Positions 1 to 9,427 are shown, counted from the stretch's first letter. The stretch: 64,000 nucleotides of DNA from Chitinophagaceae bacterium (GCA_017853575.1 JAFMJI010000010.1:1-64000); one strand, 5' to 3'. Notes: generated by a model not told the origin, from the letters alone. Made by a program: numbers and translations.

Positions 1-138
1 GAGGACTTGCACGATGCTTGTCCAAATAATACCGGGGATTGGTATTTCACTGGAAATTATCCAACCCCCGGTGGTAATAGGGTAGTAAACAGGGCCTTCA
101 TTAATTACATGGAAGGCCGTGATGTAAGAGGATACTGA
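1..138 (+). CDS. C-terminal end of a probable amidophosphoribosyltransferase-like protein (partial)
   Basis: Frame 1 is open from the first base to a TGA at 136-138 and encodes 45 residues, so the gene starts outside the window. The peptide includes GDWYFTGNYPTPGG followed by NRVVNRAFINYMEG. From memory, this resembles the conserved tail of the long Bacteroidota PurF-type glutamine amidotransferases (first step of purine synthesis), but no catalytic domain is in view, so the name is tentative. The stop lies 1 bp from the stop of the convergent amidohydrolase gene, leaving no room for a separate terminator. Confidence 0.5.
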   Translation, partial: EDLHDACPNNTGDWYFTGNYPTPGGNRVVNRAFINYMEGRDVRGY

Positions 139-139
139 T

Positions 140-1444
140 CTATTTCAATCCGTATTTGTACATGTATCTTTCGTACAGCTGTTTGTGTTTATCATCTAGA
201 CTTACAATTCTTCCCTGAATCATCACCAAGCCAATTTTGCTTGATTTCATATCAAGGATGTCTCCTTCACTGATAACAATGTTTCCATCTTTCCCTTTTT
301 CAATTGAACCAGCTTTTTCATCAATGCCCAAGATTTTTGCAGCATTCAAAGTAATCGAACTCAACGCTTGTTCTTTGGTAAGTCCATAAGCCGCAGCTGT
401 TCCAGCATTGAAGGGAAGATTTTTTCCACGGTGTTGTCCATCTTCATCATTGATGGCAAACAACACACCTGCTTTCTGCAAGAGTCCAGGCAATGCATAT
501 GGCAGATCTACACCGTCGTCTGCAAGGGTAGGCAATGCATGCATTTGATTGAGGATAACCGGGATGTTGTTGCTCTTTAGCAATTCAGCAACCTGAAAAC
601 TTTCACTTGCTCCTACGAGAACTACATCAAACTCGAATTCCTTTTTAAAATCTATAGCAGCAATAATTTCTTTTACAACATCGCAATGCACAAACAATTT
701 CTGCTTCTTTTCAAACAATCCGCGAATTGCTTCAAATTTTAAGTTGGTTTGCTCGTGGGCGTTTTGTGAAAGATATGCTTTTGCTTCTTTGAAGAATGAT
801 TTGATCTTTTCCAATTCTTCCAGCCCTCTTTTTACCGGATCTCCAGCAGGTGCATTGGGTCCCATCAAAGCGGCATATGGATTGGGTCTGTTGAAAAGCG
901 AAGGCATGTTTAAATGAATGCCGTTGTCTTTTGCATATGCTGCATCTTCCCAATTCCAGGCATCCAATTGTACAACAGAAGAGGAACCGCTGATGATGCC
1001 ACCTTGTGGAACAACATTGGCAAGCACAACTCCATTTGTCTTGAGTGTGTTGATCACTTTTGAATCGGTATTGTATGCAACAAGGGATTTGATATTGGAA
1101 TTGAATTCCCCAATCTCCACAGCATCGGCAGTTGCACGTACACTGTTAACTTCTACCAAACCTAAATTTGAATTGGAAAGAATCAATCCTGGGTAAACAT
1201 GTTTGCCTTTTGCATCAATTACAATTGCATTGGCCGATGGAGCTATTCCAGTTCCAACATTCACAATTTTCCCATCGTTGATTTCAACAGATGCGTTGTT
1301 CAAAACGGTTCCATTGCCAACATGCACCATTCCATTGGAAATGAAAACAGGTTTTTCCTGCTTCTTGGCAGGATAAACATTCTCTTGGGCAAAGCTGAGT
1401 TGGGCTGCAAAGAGAATGATATATAATAATGTATACTTTTTCAT
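140..1444 (-). CDS. exported amidohydrolase-like protein with lost metal ligands
   Basis: This is a 434-residue exported protein of the amidohydrolase (imidazolonepropionase-like) superfamily. The ATG at 1444 starts a clean signal peptide, MKKYTLLYIILFAAQLSFAQ, and lies 19 bp after the upstream gene's stop. A longer reading from 1477 would overlap that gene, so it is rejected. The fold signature is visible: an N-terminal beta part, HVYPGL near residue 84, and a C-terminal TLNAAKILGIDEKAGSIEKGKDGNIV block. The usual PGxIDxHxH metal motif reads PGLILSNSN here, so both histidines are Asn and the Asp is Leu. It is therefore probably not a normal metal-dependent hydrolase. It follows the 1018-aa amidohydrolase gene, most likely in the same transcript, and may act as a partner subunit or binding protein (inference). 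Confidence 0.8.
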   Translation of the reverse strand: MKKYTLLYIILFAAQLSFAQENVYPAKKQEKPVFISNGMVHVGNGTVLNNASVEINDGKIVNVGTGIAPSANAIVIDAKGKHVYPGLILSNSNLGLVEVNSVRATADAVEIGEFNSNIKSLVAYNTDSKVINTLKTNGVVLANVVPQGGIISGSSSVVQLDAWNWEDAAYAKDNGIHLNMPSLFNRPNPYAALMGPNAPAGDPVKRGLEELEKIKSFFKEAKAYLSQNAHEQTNLKFEAIRGLFEKKQKLFVHCDVVKEIIAAIDFKKEFEFDVVLVGASESFQVAELLKSNNIPVILNQMHALPTLADDGVDLPYALPGLLQKAGVLFAINDEDGQHRGKNLPFNAGTAAAYGLTKEQALSSITLNAAKILGIDEKAGSIEKGKDGNIVISEGDILDMKSSKIGLVMIQGRIVSLDDKHKQLYERYMYKYGLK

Positions 1445-1463
1445 ATCTGATGTTTTATTCGAA

Positions 1464-4400
1464 TTAGTCTTGTTCAATTGTTAACAATCCATGTGAGTGA
1501 TCATGTTCTCCACAGTTCAGCAAGGTTACATAGCTAGGAGTAGCTGGTGCCATGGGATTTCCTGCTCTTTTTTCGCCCATCATTTTCTGAATGAGACGGT
1601 TTCTTTCAGCAGTCAATTCTTTTCTCAGCTGTGCATCTTTCTCACGATCGAAGTATACAATACCATCCACAATTGTTTTTTCGGATTTAGCATAGATGCT
1701 CAATGGATTATCGCTCCATAGAACAATATCTGCATCTTTGCCAACCTTGATACTTCCAACCCTGCTATCTACATGCAACATCTTGGCAGGATTCAGTGTA
1801 ACCATTTTCAATGCATCTTCTTCAGACATGCCTCCGAACTTGATGCTTTTCGCAGCTTCCTGATTTAGCCTGCGAGCCATTTCTGCATCATCTGAATTGA
1901 TGGCAACATTCAAACCAACTTTGCTCATGATGGTTGCGTTGTAAGGAATCGCATCCACCACTTCCATTTTATAATTCCACCAATCAGAGAAGGTAGATGC
2001 AGCTGCACCATGTGCTTTCATTTTGTCAGCTACTTTATATCCTTCCAAAATATGGGTAAACGTATTGAACTTAAAGCCAAGTGTTTCACCAACTTTCATC
2101 GCTGCATTGATTTCACTTTGCACGTAAGAGTGGCAAGTAATAAAACGCTTGTTGTTCAAGATTTCAACCAATGCATCCAGTTCAAGATCTCTACGAACTA
2201 CCAACATTGGATCTGCTCCAACCATTGGAGTTTTTGATTTTGGATTGGGTTTGGAGCCAACTGATGCAGCCCAAATTGATTTTTGATAATCTTTTGCTCT
2301 GGTGAATGCATCCATCAGCACTTCTTCAACGCCCATTCTTGTATCCGGGAATCTTAGATTTCCCATTGGCATGGAAGTTCTTTTTACATTTTCTCCCAAC
2401 GCAAATTTTATGAAAGGATCAGAACCTTCAAATTTCAATTTATCATCATTTGCACCCCAACGCAATTTGATCAATTGTGTTTGTCCACCAATGGTGTTTG
2501 CACTTCCATGCAGGATATGAGATGATGTCACACCTCCGCTGAGTTGTCTGTATATGTTGATGTCGTCAGGATTTAGGTTATCGCCAATCCTTACTTCAGA
2601 AGTTACAGATTGTCCACCTTCATTGATGGAGGCAGCTGCGATATGTGAGTGTTCGTCTATAATACCTGCTGTAATATGTTTACCTGTTGCATCAATAACT
2701 TTAGCAGTTGCATCTTGTAAACCTTTTCCTACTCCTGCAATTTTACCAGCCTTGATCAACACATCTGCATTCTGCAATTTACCCTCTGCTTCATTTGTCC
2801 ATACAGTTGCATTTTTAAATAAAATGGTCTCTTGTTTCGGCGCCTCTGTCCAACCATAAGGTGTGAATGGGAATGTTACAGCACCTAATTTTGCAGCTGG
2901 TTTCTTTTTTGTGCTGTCAGCTTGGGCGGCAGCAAGACTATTTACATTGGCTGTCCAGGTGAATTTATTTCCTTCATTGTCTTCTCCATAACCATTCCAA
3001 ACATTGCCATTGCTCATGCCACTGAGCTTGATGCTACTGGATGATTTTTTCTCTGCAGGGAAACTGATTTTAACCACTTTTCCATCGTAAGAAAATTTTG
3101 TAGCGATGGTGTCGTTTCCAATGATGTTGGCTGTAGAAGCAGATTTTACCTGAAGCGTAAAACTTCTGTTTCCTTTATCTCCTGTCAGATTCAATGTGTA
3201 TGAGCCGGCAGCATCATTCCACTTATCGGTTTTTACTGCATATTTTTTTCCTTGGATCCAGTTTTCTATGATGCTTGATTTTTCATTGAAAACATTTCCA
3301 GTTGTGATGATGAAGTTTGCAATCTTTCCTTGCTCAATACTGCCAACTGCATCGTTCACGCCAATCATTTTTGCAGGATTTGTTGTAAGTGCCTCTAATG
3401 CTTTGGTCTCACTTAATCCATAATCAATTGCTTTTCTCAGATTAGCAAGAAAAGCATTTGGAGATCTTAAATCTGCTGTTGTTAAACTAAAAGCAATACC
3501 TGCTTTTTCCAAAGCAGCAGGATTGGTAGGGGCCAATTCCCAATGCTTCATATCGCTGAGTGATACAAACCTTGCATCGGTAGGGTCTTCAACATCCATC
3601 GCCATTGGGTAATTGATCGGAACAATCAAAGAAGCTCCTGTAGATGCTATTTCAGAGATACGCTGGTATTCGTTTCCACCGGTTTTAATAATGTATTGAA
3701 CTCCAAATTCATCGCCAATTCTGTCTGCTCGTAAAATATTCCATTTATCATTTGCTTCAAATACCTGTGGAAGTGATTGAATATTGTTCCATGCTATCAA
3801 ACTTAAATTGACTCCTTCTTTTGCAGCATTGTTCTTATACCATTTTGCATCATAATATGTCTGTCTCAACAAAGAAACATTTCCCATCATAGAAGCGGGA
3901 TAAGATTGCTGGGAGGTTCCTTTGTTGAAGGAATAATGAGCAGAAGCTTTTTCTTTGATGATGGCAAGATTTTCTTTCACATTCGCCAAGGAGACAAATG
4001 TACCTGTTCCTCGTGCGATGCCATCTTTCTGGTGAGCAAGCACTGATCCGAATCCTGCATCCCTCAAAGCTTTTGCTTTTGCATCATCTACTACAAACAA
4101 AGCACCTGCATTCACATCTGCTTTAATGGCTTGATTCCATCCAAAAGCACCTTTGGTGTTTGAATTCAGTTGTACGTTTAGATATGAATTTCTGCCTCCA
4201 CTTCCTTGTGCCTGTGGGCCAGCAACTCCATAATCAGCATACAAGTCGATGAAAGAAGGGTAGATGAATTTACCGCTGCAGTCAACAACAATTGCATCAG
4301 AGGGTATGGTAAGATTTGTTCCGACAGCAACAATTTTATCTTGACGAATCAAGAGTGTTGCATTGTTTAAAACATGTTGTGCGTCTTGCACAATCGTAGC

Positions 4401-4520
4401 ATTTTTAAATGCATACATGGTTTCCCTTTGGTCTGCCACTCCATTTACTGGAAAGGTGGGTTGTGCAAAGAGAGAAAGTCCGATACATCCAATTAGGATG
4501 GTCATGCATAATTTTCTCAT
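1464..4520 (-). CDS. exported double-domain amidohydrolase
   Basis: A 1018-residue exported protein with a signal peptide (MRKLCMTILIGCIGLSLFAQ) and two amidohydrolase domains in tandem. Domain 1 (about residues 35-430) is degenerate: its metal motif reads PSFIDLYAD (88-96), with no HxH. A beta-rich linker spans about 437-530. Domain 2 (about 565-990) keeps the ligand set: HSH at 624-626, His797 in CHSY, His823 in THILEGYK and Asp877 in NSDD. Active enzymes of this family hydrolyse cyclic amides or peptides (imidazolonepropionases, prolidases); the substrate here is unknown. The next gene encodes a third, also degenerate, domain only 19 bp downstream, so one active and two inactive copies are probably co-produced in the periplasm. 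Confidence 0.85.
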   Translation of the reverse strand: MRKLCMTILIGCIGLSLFAQPTFPVNGVADQRETMYAFKNATIVQDAQHVLNNATLLIRQDKIVAVGTNLTIPSDAIVVDCSGKFIYPSFIDLYADYGVAGPQAQGSGGRNSYLNVQLNSNTKGAFGWNQAIKADVNAGALFVVDDAKAKALRDAGFGSVLAHQKDGIARGTGTFVSLANVKENLAIIKEKASAHYSFNKGTSQQSYPASMMGNVSLLRQTYYDAKWYKNNAAKEGVNLSLIAWNNIQSLPQVFEANDKWNILRADRIGDEFGVQYIIKTGGNEYQRISEIASTGASLIVPINYPMAMDVEDPTDARFVSLSDMKHWELAPTNPAALEKAGIAFSLTTADLRSPNAFLANLRKAIDYGLSETKALEALTTNPAKMIGVNDAVGSIEQGKIANFIITTGNVFNEKSSIIENWIQGKKYAVKTDKWNDAAGSYTLNLTGDKGNRSFTLQVKSASTANIIGNDTIATKFSYDGKVVKISFPAEKKSSSSIKLSGMSNGNVWNGYGEDNEGNKFTWTANVNSLAAAQADSTKKKPAAKLGAVTFPFTPYGWTEAPKQETILFKNATVWTNEAEGKLQNADVLIKAGKIAGVGKGLQDATAKVIDATGKHITAGIIDEHSHIAAASINEGGQSVTSEVRIGDNLNPDDINIYRQLSGGVTSSHILHGSANTIGGQTQLIKLRWGANDDKLKFEGSDPFIKFALGENVKRTSMPMGNLRFPDTRMGVEEVLMDAFTRAKDYQKSIWAASVGSKPNPKSKTPMVGADPMLVVRRDLELDALVEILNNKRFITCHSYVQSEINAAMKVGETLGFKFNTFTHILEGYKVADKMKAHGAAASTFSDWWNYKMEVVDAIPYNATIMSKVGLNVAINSDDAEMARRLNQEAAKSIKFGGMSEEDALKMVTLNPAKMLHVDSRVGSIKVGKDADIVLWSDNPLSIYAKSEKTIVDGIVYFDREKDAQLRKELTAERNRLIQKMMGEKRAGNPMAPATPSYVTLLNCGEHDHSHGLLTIEQD

Positions 4521-4575
4521 AGCGTTTAAATTTCAAATTTTTTGAAGAGAGACAAGTTAGTGAAAATACCGTTGC

Positions 4576-5661
4576 TTAAGCACCAAAATATTGGATGCTG
4601 AACCTCTCTATCGCCTTGCAGAACATGTCAAATTTGAGTGCGGGAATCATATTGGTGGAAAGCAGACATTTTTCAATACCATGTTGAAGATCAAGGTCTT
4701 GTTGTTCCTGGATGATAAACCAATTTAATTCCTTGAATCGTTTCCCCAGGTATTCCTGTTCGGTTTGACCGGGAGTGGGTATCATCAAAGCTTTTTTCTG
4801 CAATTTTATCAGATCCATGACTGTTGAATAACCGGATCTGCAAACAACCATTTTCGACTCTTGGATGTATTTGGAAAGATCTTTGGCACTAACATAATTG
4901 ATGAACTGAATATTCTTTACGTTGGTTTTTTTTACTTCATCTGCTGGCAGACCCCTGATGCAGATAAATGTTTCATGAATCTCTTTTACCTGAGCCACTA
5001 CTTTTTCCTCTAAAATTGTTCTCTGAGGTTCTGGTCCTGACAGTAATAGTAAAACAGTATTTTTTTCTGCTATATCACTTTTCTCCATTCTTGAAATGGG
5101 ACCGATGTATTCTACCTTGTTAGGCAATTTGTTTGGGTGTGAAAGTTTACCTGAAATATTCAAGCTATCCTCTGTATCTGGCACCCAGCATGTATTGTAG
5201 CGTTGCACAAATAAATAAGTTATTTTTCTTAAGATCAAATCAACTGGTTTTCCTAGCCCACTGATTAAATTGAGCTGGTGTGTGATCATAATTGTTTTTG
5301 CCTTGTGTGTAAAAAGTCCATACCTGTTGTCGCTTATTACAAGGTCCCATCCATGTATTTTCATTTCTTGTTTTAACCAGAAGTGCTCACGAACGATGGA
5401 AGCAATTATTTTAGGAATTTGGAGGATGATTTTCGGGATGAAAAGCCATCCTTTCTTTGGATAACTGATGCGGTATCCTTTGATGTAAAGCATGGGTAAT
5501 TCCGGGAACTCCGCTGAGAGAAGGTTGGCCGTTTTTCCTTCACCTGCCATACTCACCTTCCATCCCAGTTTTAACATATATTGGATGAGAGGAACGCATC
5601 TGGTGGCATGACCAAGCCCCCAGTCTAAAGGAATTATTAAAACTTTTAAGTCCCGCTTCAT
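4576..5661 (-). CDS. MurG-like glycosyltransferase (GT28 C-terminal fold)
   Basis: A 361-residue cytoplasmic glycosyltransferase with the GT-B fold. The N-terminus has LIIPLDWGLGHATRCVPLI, the Gly-rich acceptor-site loop of MurG and related enzymes. The C-terminal half has a nucleotide-sugar binding region: VVCRSGYSTVMDLI, then ALMIPTPGQTEQEYLG. This pattern is known from UDP-sugar transferases acting on lipid or polyketide acceptors. The real substrate cannot be read from sequence; it is not MurG itself, because no cell-wall cluster surrounds it. The ATG at 5661 is only 30 bp from the divergent lipoprotein gene, so the two probably share a compact promoter region. The amidohydrolase gene starts 55 bp downstream on the same strand. 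Confidence 0.75.
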   Translation of the reverse strand: MKRDLKVLIIPLDWGLGHATRCVPLIQYMLKLGWKVSMAGEGKTANLLSAEFPELPMLYIKGYRISYPKKGWLFIPKIILQIPKIIASIVREHFWLKQEMKIHGWDLVISDNRYGLFTHKAKTIMITHQLNLISGLGKPVDLILRKITYLFVQRYNTCWVPDTEDSLNISGKLSHPNKLPNKVEYIGPISRMEKSDIAEKNTVLLLLSGPEPQRTILEEKVVAQVKEIHETFICIRGLPADEVKKTNVKNIQFINYVSAKDLSKYIQESKMVVCRSGYSTVMDLIKLQKKALMIPTPGQTEQEYLGKRFKELNWFIIQEQQDLDLQHGIEKCLLSTNMIPALKFDMFCKAIERFSIQYFGA

Positions 5662-5691
5662 TTACCTTAGAAAAGCCTATTTTAGTTGACA

Positions 5692-5823
5692 ATGAAATTA
5701 CTGCGTCTCAGAACAATTATTGGATTTTTATTGTTGATTAGCATGGTTACTGCTTCTTTTTCTTGCAGTCTGATAAGAAAAAGCAACTGTAATTGTCCAA
5801 GTAAAAAAGGTTTAATACATTAG
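5692..5823 (+). CDS. tiny Cys-rich lipoprotein (43 aa)
   Basis: A small gene of 43 codons, ATG at 5692 to TAG at 5821-5823. The peptide starts with MKLLRLRTIIGFLLLISMVT and ends its signal at ASFSC, a good lipobox. The mature part is only 19 residues and contains NCNCPSKKG, so three cysteines including the lipid-anchored one. This is a very small membrane-anchored lipoprotein of unknown function. It lies 4 bp before the 82-aa gene and 30 bp from the divergent glycosyltransferase gene. A degenerate -7 box, TATTTTAG, ends 6 nt before the ATG. Tiny lipoproteins of this sort occur in other Bacteroidota (recollection, unverified). The signal peptide, lipobox and tight spacing to the next gene argue that it is real. 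Confidence 0.65.
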   Translation: MKLLRLRTIIGFLLLISMVTASFSCSLIRKSNCNCPSKKGLIH

Positions 5824-5827
5824 TCGC

Positions 5828-6076
5828 ATGTCTACGCTGAGAAGAGATATATTGTTGATGCGCCGTGAGATAAATCCCGATCCAAAATTGATTGAGCAGG
5901 AAGTTACAAGTCTCGATCAACTCTTACGTGAAACAGAGGCTACTGAAAACTATTATGTTTCTTTTGAATTGATTGATCTAAACCGTTTCGTAATCCTTCA
6001 TGATAAGCTTCACATCAACAAAGCAATGAAACGAAATGCTTTGAAACCTTTTCAGTTTTTGGTGAATAGAAATTAG
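5828..6076 (+). CDS. hypothetical 82-aa protein
   Basis: An 82-residue soluble, charged protein with no signal peptide or membrane segment. It begins MSTLRRDILLMRREI and is likely mostly helical in its first half. I do not recognise the family. It starts 4 bp after the stop of the tiny lipoprotein gene, so the two are likely co-translated, and the unit ends at the strong hairpin terminator at 6091-6128. This operon structure is the best evidence that it is a real gene. Confidence 0.6.
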   Translation: MSTLRRDILLMRREINPDPKLIEQEVTSLDQLLRETEATENYYVSFELIDLNRFVILHDKLHINKAMKRNALKPFQFLVNRN

Positions 6077-6090
6077 CAAGTAATGATGAT

Positions 6091-6128
6091 AAAAAAAGGG
6101 AGCATCAATCAATGCTCCCTTTTTTATT
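6091..6128. terminator. bidirectional rho-independent terminator
   Basis: A perfect 8-bp stem (GGGAGCAT / ATGCTCCC, 6098-6105 with 6112-6119) and a 6-nt loop. It is flanked by a run of A on the left and a run of T on the right, so it can work on both strands. It lies between the convergent 82-aa gene and the Asp-box gene, whose TAA stop at 6128-6130 is within the T-rich flank. Confidence 0.9.
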
Positions 6129-9100
6129 TATTTTTCAAAAGGATCCAGCTTGGTGGCTGTAACCTGTTCTTTATAAGCTTTCCAGCTTCCTTCTTTGAAG
6201 GCATTTACTTTTTTCACTGCCTCCGAAATTAATTTGGCTGCGTTTTCTACCAAACGTTTTTCCTGATCACCCGGTGCCATTGATTTAGATGCAATTGATG
6301 AACTGGCTAGTTGATAGGTGCTCATCACAGTAATGGTTGGCACTTGTCCATAGCCTTGTTTTGTTTGAGGCTTTCCTGTAATAGATTCACGTAGGTTTTT
6401 AACTTCATCCTGAATTTTTTTCGTTGTTTTTTTCAGTGAGTCGATCTCCTTGCCACTCATATCTTTTATAAAAGTCTCCACTTTCTTGGTTGCATTGTCT
6501 GCTTCTGTAAGTGCGTCCATTGCTTCTACAAGTTGATCACCGCTTTTCTTCAACTCATTTCTAAGGGATGCTTGTGCTTCCTTGATTGGATTTCTGTTTC
6601 CAAGTCTTGGGTCATCCAACAAAGTAACATAGGTTGAGTCTGTATCATTTTTATATTTCAACACCACTTTGTAGGTGCCAGGCAATGCTTGCTGTCCAAC
6701 AGGTTCATCTGCACCTCCAGCACCACCCCCTCTTCTTCCTCGTCCACCAGCACCTGGTGTTCTGAATCCTCTTTCCTCCATACCCCAGTTCCTTCTGTTA
6801 AATCCAGAGTCTGCGGCCCACTTCAAATTGCGCACGATTTCATTTTTGTCATTGTATATTTTCACCATCACTGAATCTTTTTTCTTGGAAGTATCACTGA
6901 CTGGTTTGATATAATATGAAATGGCAGCACCTGTTGGTCTGTTGGCAGCATCCCAAATTCCCCATGTACTCCATTCATATCCTGGTGCATTTCTAATGGT
7001 TGCTTGAATGGTATTTCCATTTGGAAAACTTGCGAATGATTTGTTCCATTCACCTTTTGCAGATGCCAATTTGCGAAGTGGACGAATATCATCCAACACC
7101 CACAAGGCTCTGCCGAATGATGCAATCACCAAATCAGCTTCGCGTTCTTGTATGGTAAGATCGAAAGTTGAAACGCTGGGGTATCCATTCTTCCATTGTT
7201 GAAAAGTTGATCCATTATCAAGACTCACCCACAATCCCTGTTCTGTTCCGGCAAAAATCAAATTGGGCTCTGTTGGATCTTGTAAAACGCAAAGTGCATA
7301 ACCTGTAACTTTCTTTTCATCAAGAACACGCGTCCATGTTTTTCCAAAATCTGTTGTTCTGAAAATATATGGTTTAAAATCTCCTCTTCTGTAATCATTT
7401 GCAACTACAAATGCTTCACCAGCATTGTACTTTGAAGCTTGAATTTGAGGAACCCATGCACCAACAGGCAATCCAGGAATTTTACCTCTAAAATTGGTCC
7501 ATGTTTTCCCACCATCTCTTGTCAACTGCACATTGCCATCATCTGTTCCAACCCAAACAACATTCTTGTCTTTATAGGATGGTGCAATGGTAAGAATGGT
7601 GCAATAATTTTCTGCTCCTGTGATATCGATCGAGATTCCTCCATTGTTCGTCTGATCAATTTTTGCACTGTCGTTGGTAGTGAGATCAGGAGAAATGGTT
7701 TCCCATGATGCACCCTTGTTGGTTGATTTGTGAAGGAACTGACTTCCATAATAAATGGTAGAATTGCTGTGTGGGTCTTGTGCAATTGCAGCATTCCAGT
7801 TAAAACGCAACATTGTTTTCTCATCCATTTGTGGCGGTTTCATGTACCATGTCTCACCGGTTTTGATGTTGTATTTTCCAACTGAACCACCCTGACTCAT
7901 TGCATAAATCCAAGAGGCATCATCTGGGTCAGGCATGGCATCGAATCCATCACCTCCCCAAATATTTTCCCAATAATAATTTTTAATTCCTCCAGACATC
8001 CATGTGTAAGCAGGACCTCTCCACGTTCCATTGTCTTGCATTCCACCCATCACATGATAAGGAGTTTCATTATCAACATTGATATGATAAAATTGTCCCA
8101 CTGGGAGCTTCTCATCAAAAATCCATGTCTTACCCTTGTCTCTTGTAATGCCAATGCCACCATCATTTCCATCGATGATGAAATTTGGATTGTTGGGGTG
8201 AATCCAGAAAGCATGGTGGTCGGGGTGAATGCCATTGTAGGGGATGACTACTTCAAAATTCTTTCCTGCATCTTCACTTTTTGAAATCATCTGATAAATC
8301 AACCAAAGTCTGTTTTCATTTTGTGGATCACATGCGATCTCTTGAAAATAAAACGGACGTGTTGAAACAAATTCAGGGTTGCTGTTCATCAAGGTCCAGC
8401 TCAATCCTCCATCATCCGATTTATACAATCCATTTTTGGTTGCTTCCACCAATGCATATACACGATTTGGATTACTTCTTGAAATCGCCAATCCAATTCT
8501 TCCATAATTGCCTTCAGGCAATCCTTCTTTCGCACCAAGTTTTTTCCAATTTTTTCCTCCATCGAAGGTCATGTACAATCCGCTGCCAGGACCGCCACTG
8601 CTGAGGCTCCACGGAGTTCTGCGGTGTTGCCACATGGCTACAAATAATTTATTGGGATTGGATGGATCCATGATCATATCACCCACACCGGATGTATCGT
8701 TGGTAAATAATATTTTGTTCCAGGTCTCGCCTCCATCAATTGTTTTGAAAACACCTCTATCAGGATGTTCTGCATATGGATTGCCAATGGCTCCAGCATA
8801 AACAGTATTTGGATTGGTTGGATCGATGATTACCCTATGGATGTTTCTTGTTTTCTCCAAGCCCATTCTCTTCCAGGTTTTACCGCCGTCAATTGTTTTG
8901 TAAATGCCTTCACCAAGACTCACCGAGTTTCTTGGATTTCCCTCCCCAGTTCCCACCCAAACGGTAGATGGATTTGATTGTTGGATAGCAATCGATCCGA
9001 TATTCAACATGGGTTGTTCTTCAAACACTGCTTCCCAGCTTCCTCCTGCATTGTTTGTTTTCCAAACACCGCCAGATGCAGCACCCACCCAAATATTATT

Positions 9101-9271
9101 TGGATCTGCTACCACAGCATCTATGGCAGTAATTCGTCCGCTCATTCCAGCAGGACCAATATTCCTTGGTTTCCAGTTTTTAAATTGATCAAGGTTGAAT
9201 TTTTGGGCAAAAACACCCATGGTAAAAATTGCTAATACCAGCGCAAGGGAGAACTTTTTGAAGCCTGACAT
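6128..9271 (-). CDS. exported Asp-box (BNR/VPS10-like) beta-propeller protein, long form
   Basis: A 1047-residue exported protein. I take the ATG at 9271, which begins MSGFKKFSLALVLAIFTMGVFAQ, a normal signal peptide. A TTG start at 9379 would add 36 non-signal residues and sits inside a -7 box, so it is rejected. About eleven Asp-box repeats of the type IDGGKTWKR are visible, as in sortilin/VPS10 and sialidase-like propellers; GNDGGIG and DHHAFWIHPN are family landmarks. A Gly/Arg-rich linker lies near residues 834-853. It is followed by a charged, probably helical C-terminal region of about 200 residues that the paralogue at 50673 lacks. No glycosidase active site is evident. The role is unknown, perhaps extracellular binding or processing. 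Confidence 0.85.
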   Translation of the reverse strand: MSGFKKFSLALVLAIFTMGVFAQKFNLDQFKNWKPRNIGPAGMSGRITAIDAVVADPNNIWVGAASGGVWKTNNAGGSWEAVFEEQPMLNIGSIAIQQSNPSTVWVGTGEGNPRNSVSLGEGIYKTIDGGKTWKRMGLEKTRNIHRVIIDPTNPNTVYAGAIGNPYAEHPDRGVFKTIDGGETWNKILFTNDTSGVGDMIMDPSNPNKLFVAMWQHRRTPWSLSSGGPGSGLYMTFDGGKNWKKLGAKEGLPEGNYGRIGLAISRSNPNRVYALVEATKNGLYKSDDGGLSWTLMNSNPEFVSTRPFYFQEIACDPQNENRLWLIYQMISKSEDAGKNFEVVIPYNGIHPDHHAFWIHPNNPNFIIDGNDGGIGITRDKGKTWIFDEKLPVGQFYHINVDNETPYHVMGGMQDNGTWRGPAYTWMSGGIKNYYWENIWGGDGFDAMPDPDDASWIYAMSQGGSVGKYNIKTGETWYMKPPQMDEKTMLRFNWNAAIAQDPHSNSTIYYGSQFLHKSTNKGASWETISPDLTTNDSAKIDQTNNGGISIDITGAENYCTILTIAPSYKDKNVVWVGTDDGNVQLTRDGGKTWTNFRGKIPGLPVGAWVPQIQASKYNAGEAFVVANDYRRGDFKPYIFRTTDFGKTWTRVLDEKKVTGYALCVLQDPTEPNLIFAGTEQGLWVSLDNGSTFQQWKNGYPSVSTFDLTIQEREADLVIASFGRALWVLDDIRPLRKLASAKGEWNKSFASFPNGNTIQATIRNAPGYEWSTWGIWDAANRPTGAAISYYIKPVSDTSKKKDSVMVKIYNDKNEIVRNLKWAADSGFNRRNWGMEERGFRTPGAGGRGRRGGGAGGADEPVGQQALPGTYKVVLKYKNDTDSTYVTLLDDPRLGNRNPIKEAQASLRNELKKSGDQLVEAMDALTEADNATKKVETFIKDMSGKEIDSLKKTTKKIQDEVKNLRESITGKPQTKQGYGQVPTITVMSTYQLASSSIASKSMAPGDQEKRLVENAAKLISEAVKKVNAFKEGSWKAYKEQVTATKLDPFEK

Positions 9272-9372
9272 GTTATGAATTTTCTGAAAATTATGGATTA
9301 ATAGGCTGCATAGAAAATTTCTTTTATGAATGGCCGCACCTGTCAATCTTTGTTTAATTTTCACCCTTGGAT

Positions 9373-9403
9373 TTGGCAAAAATACCTAAATCCACTAATT
9401 TAG
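9373..9403 (+). promoter_or_regulatory. probable promoter of the YceI gene
   Basis: TTG at 9373-9375, a 20-nt spacer, then TAATTTAG at 9396-9403 (one mismatch to TAnnTTTG), 24 nt before the YceI ATG. It overlaps the divergent -7 box at 9377-9384. Confidence 0.35.
9377..9384 (-). promoter_or_regulatory. -7 box for the Asp-box gene
   Basis: The minus strand reads TATTTTTG, an exact match to the Bacteroidota TAnnTTTG -7 element, about 105 nt upstream of the ATG at 9271. No matching TTG at -33 was found at the right distance, so this is a moderate call. It covers the alternative TTG start codon. Confidence 0.4.
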
Positions 9404-9427
9404 TGTTTAAACATTAATTAATATAAC

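Noticed and set aside
9272-9379. 36-residue N-terminal extension of the Asp-box protein from a TTG
   Set aside because: It would put a signal peptide in the middle of the protein, and the TTG lies inside the -7 box at 9377-9384.
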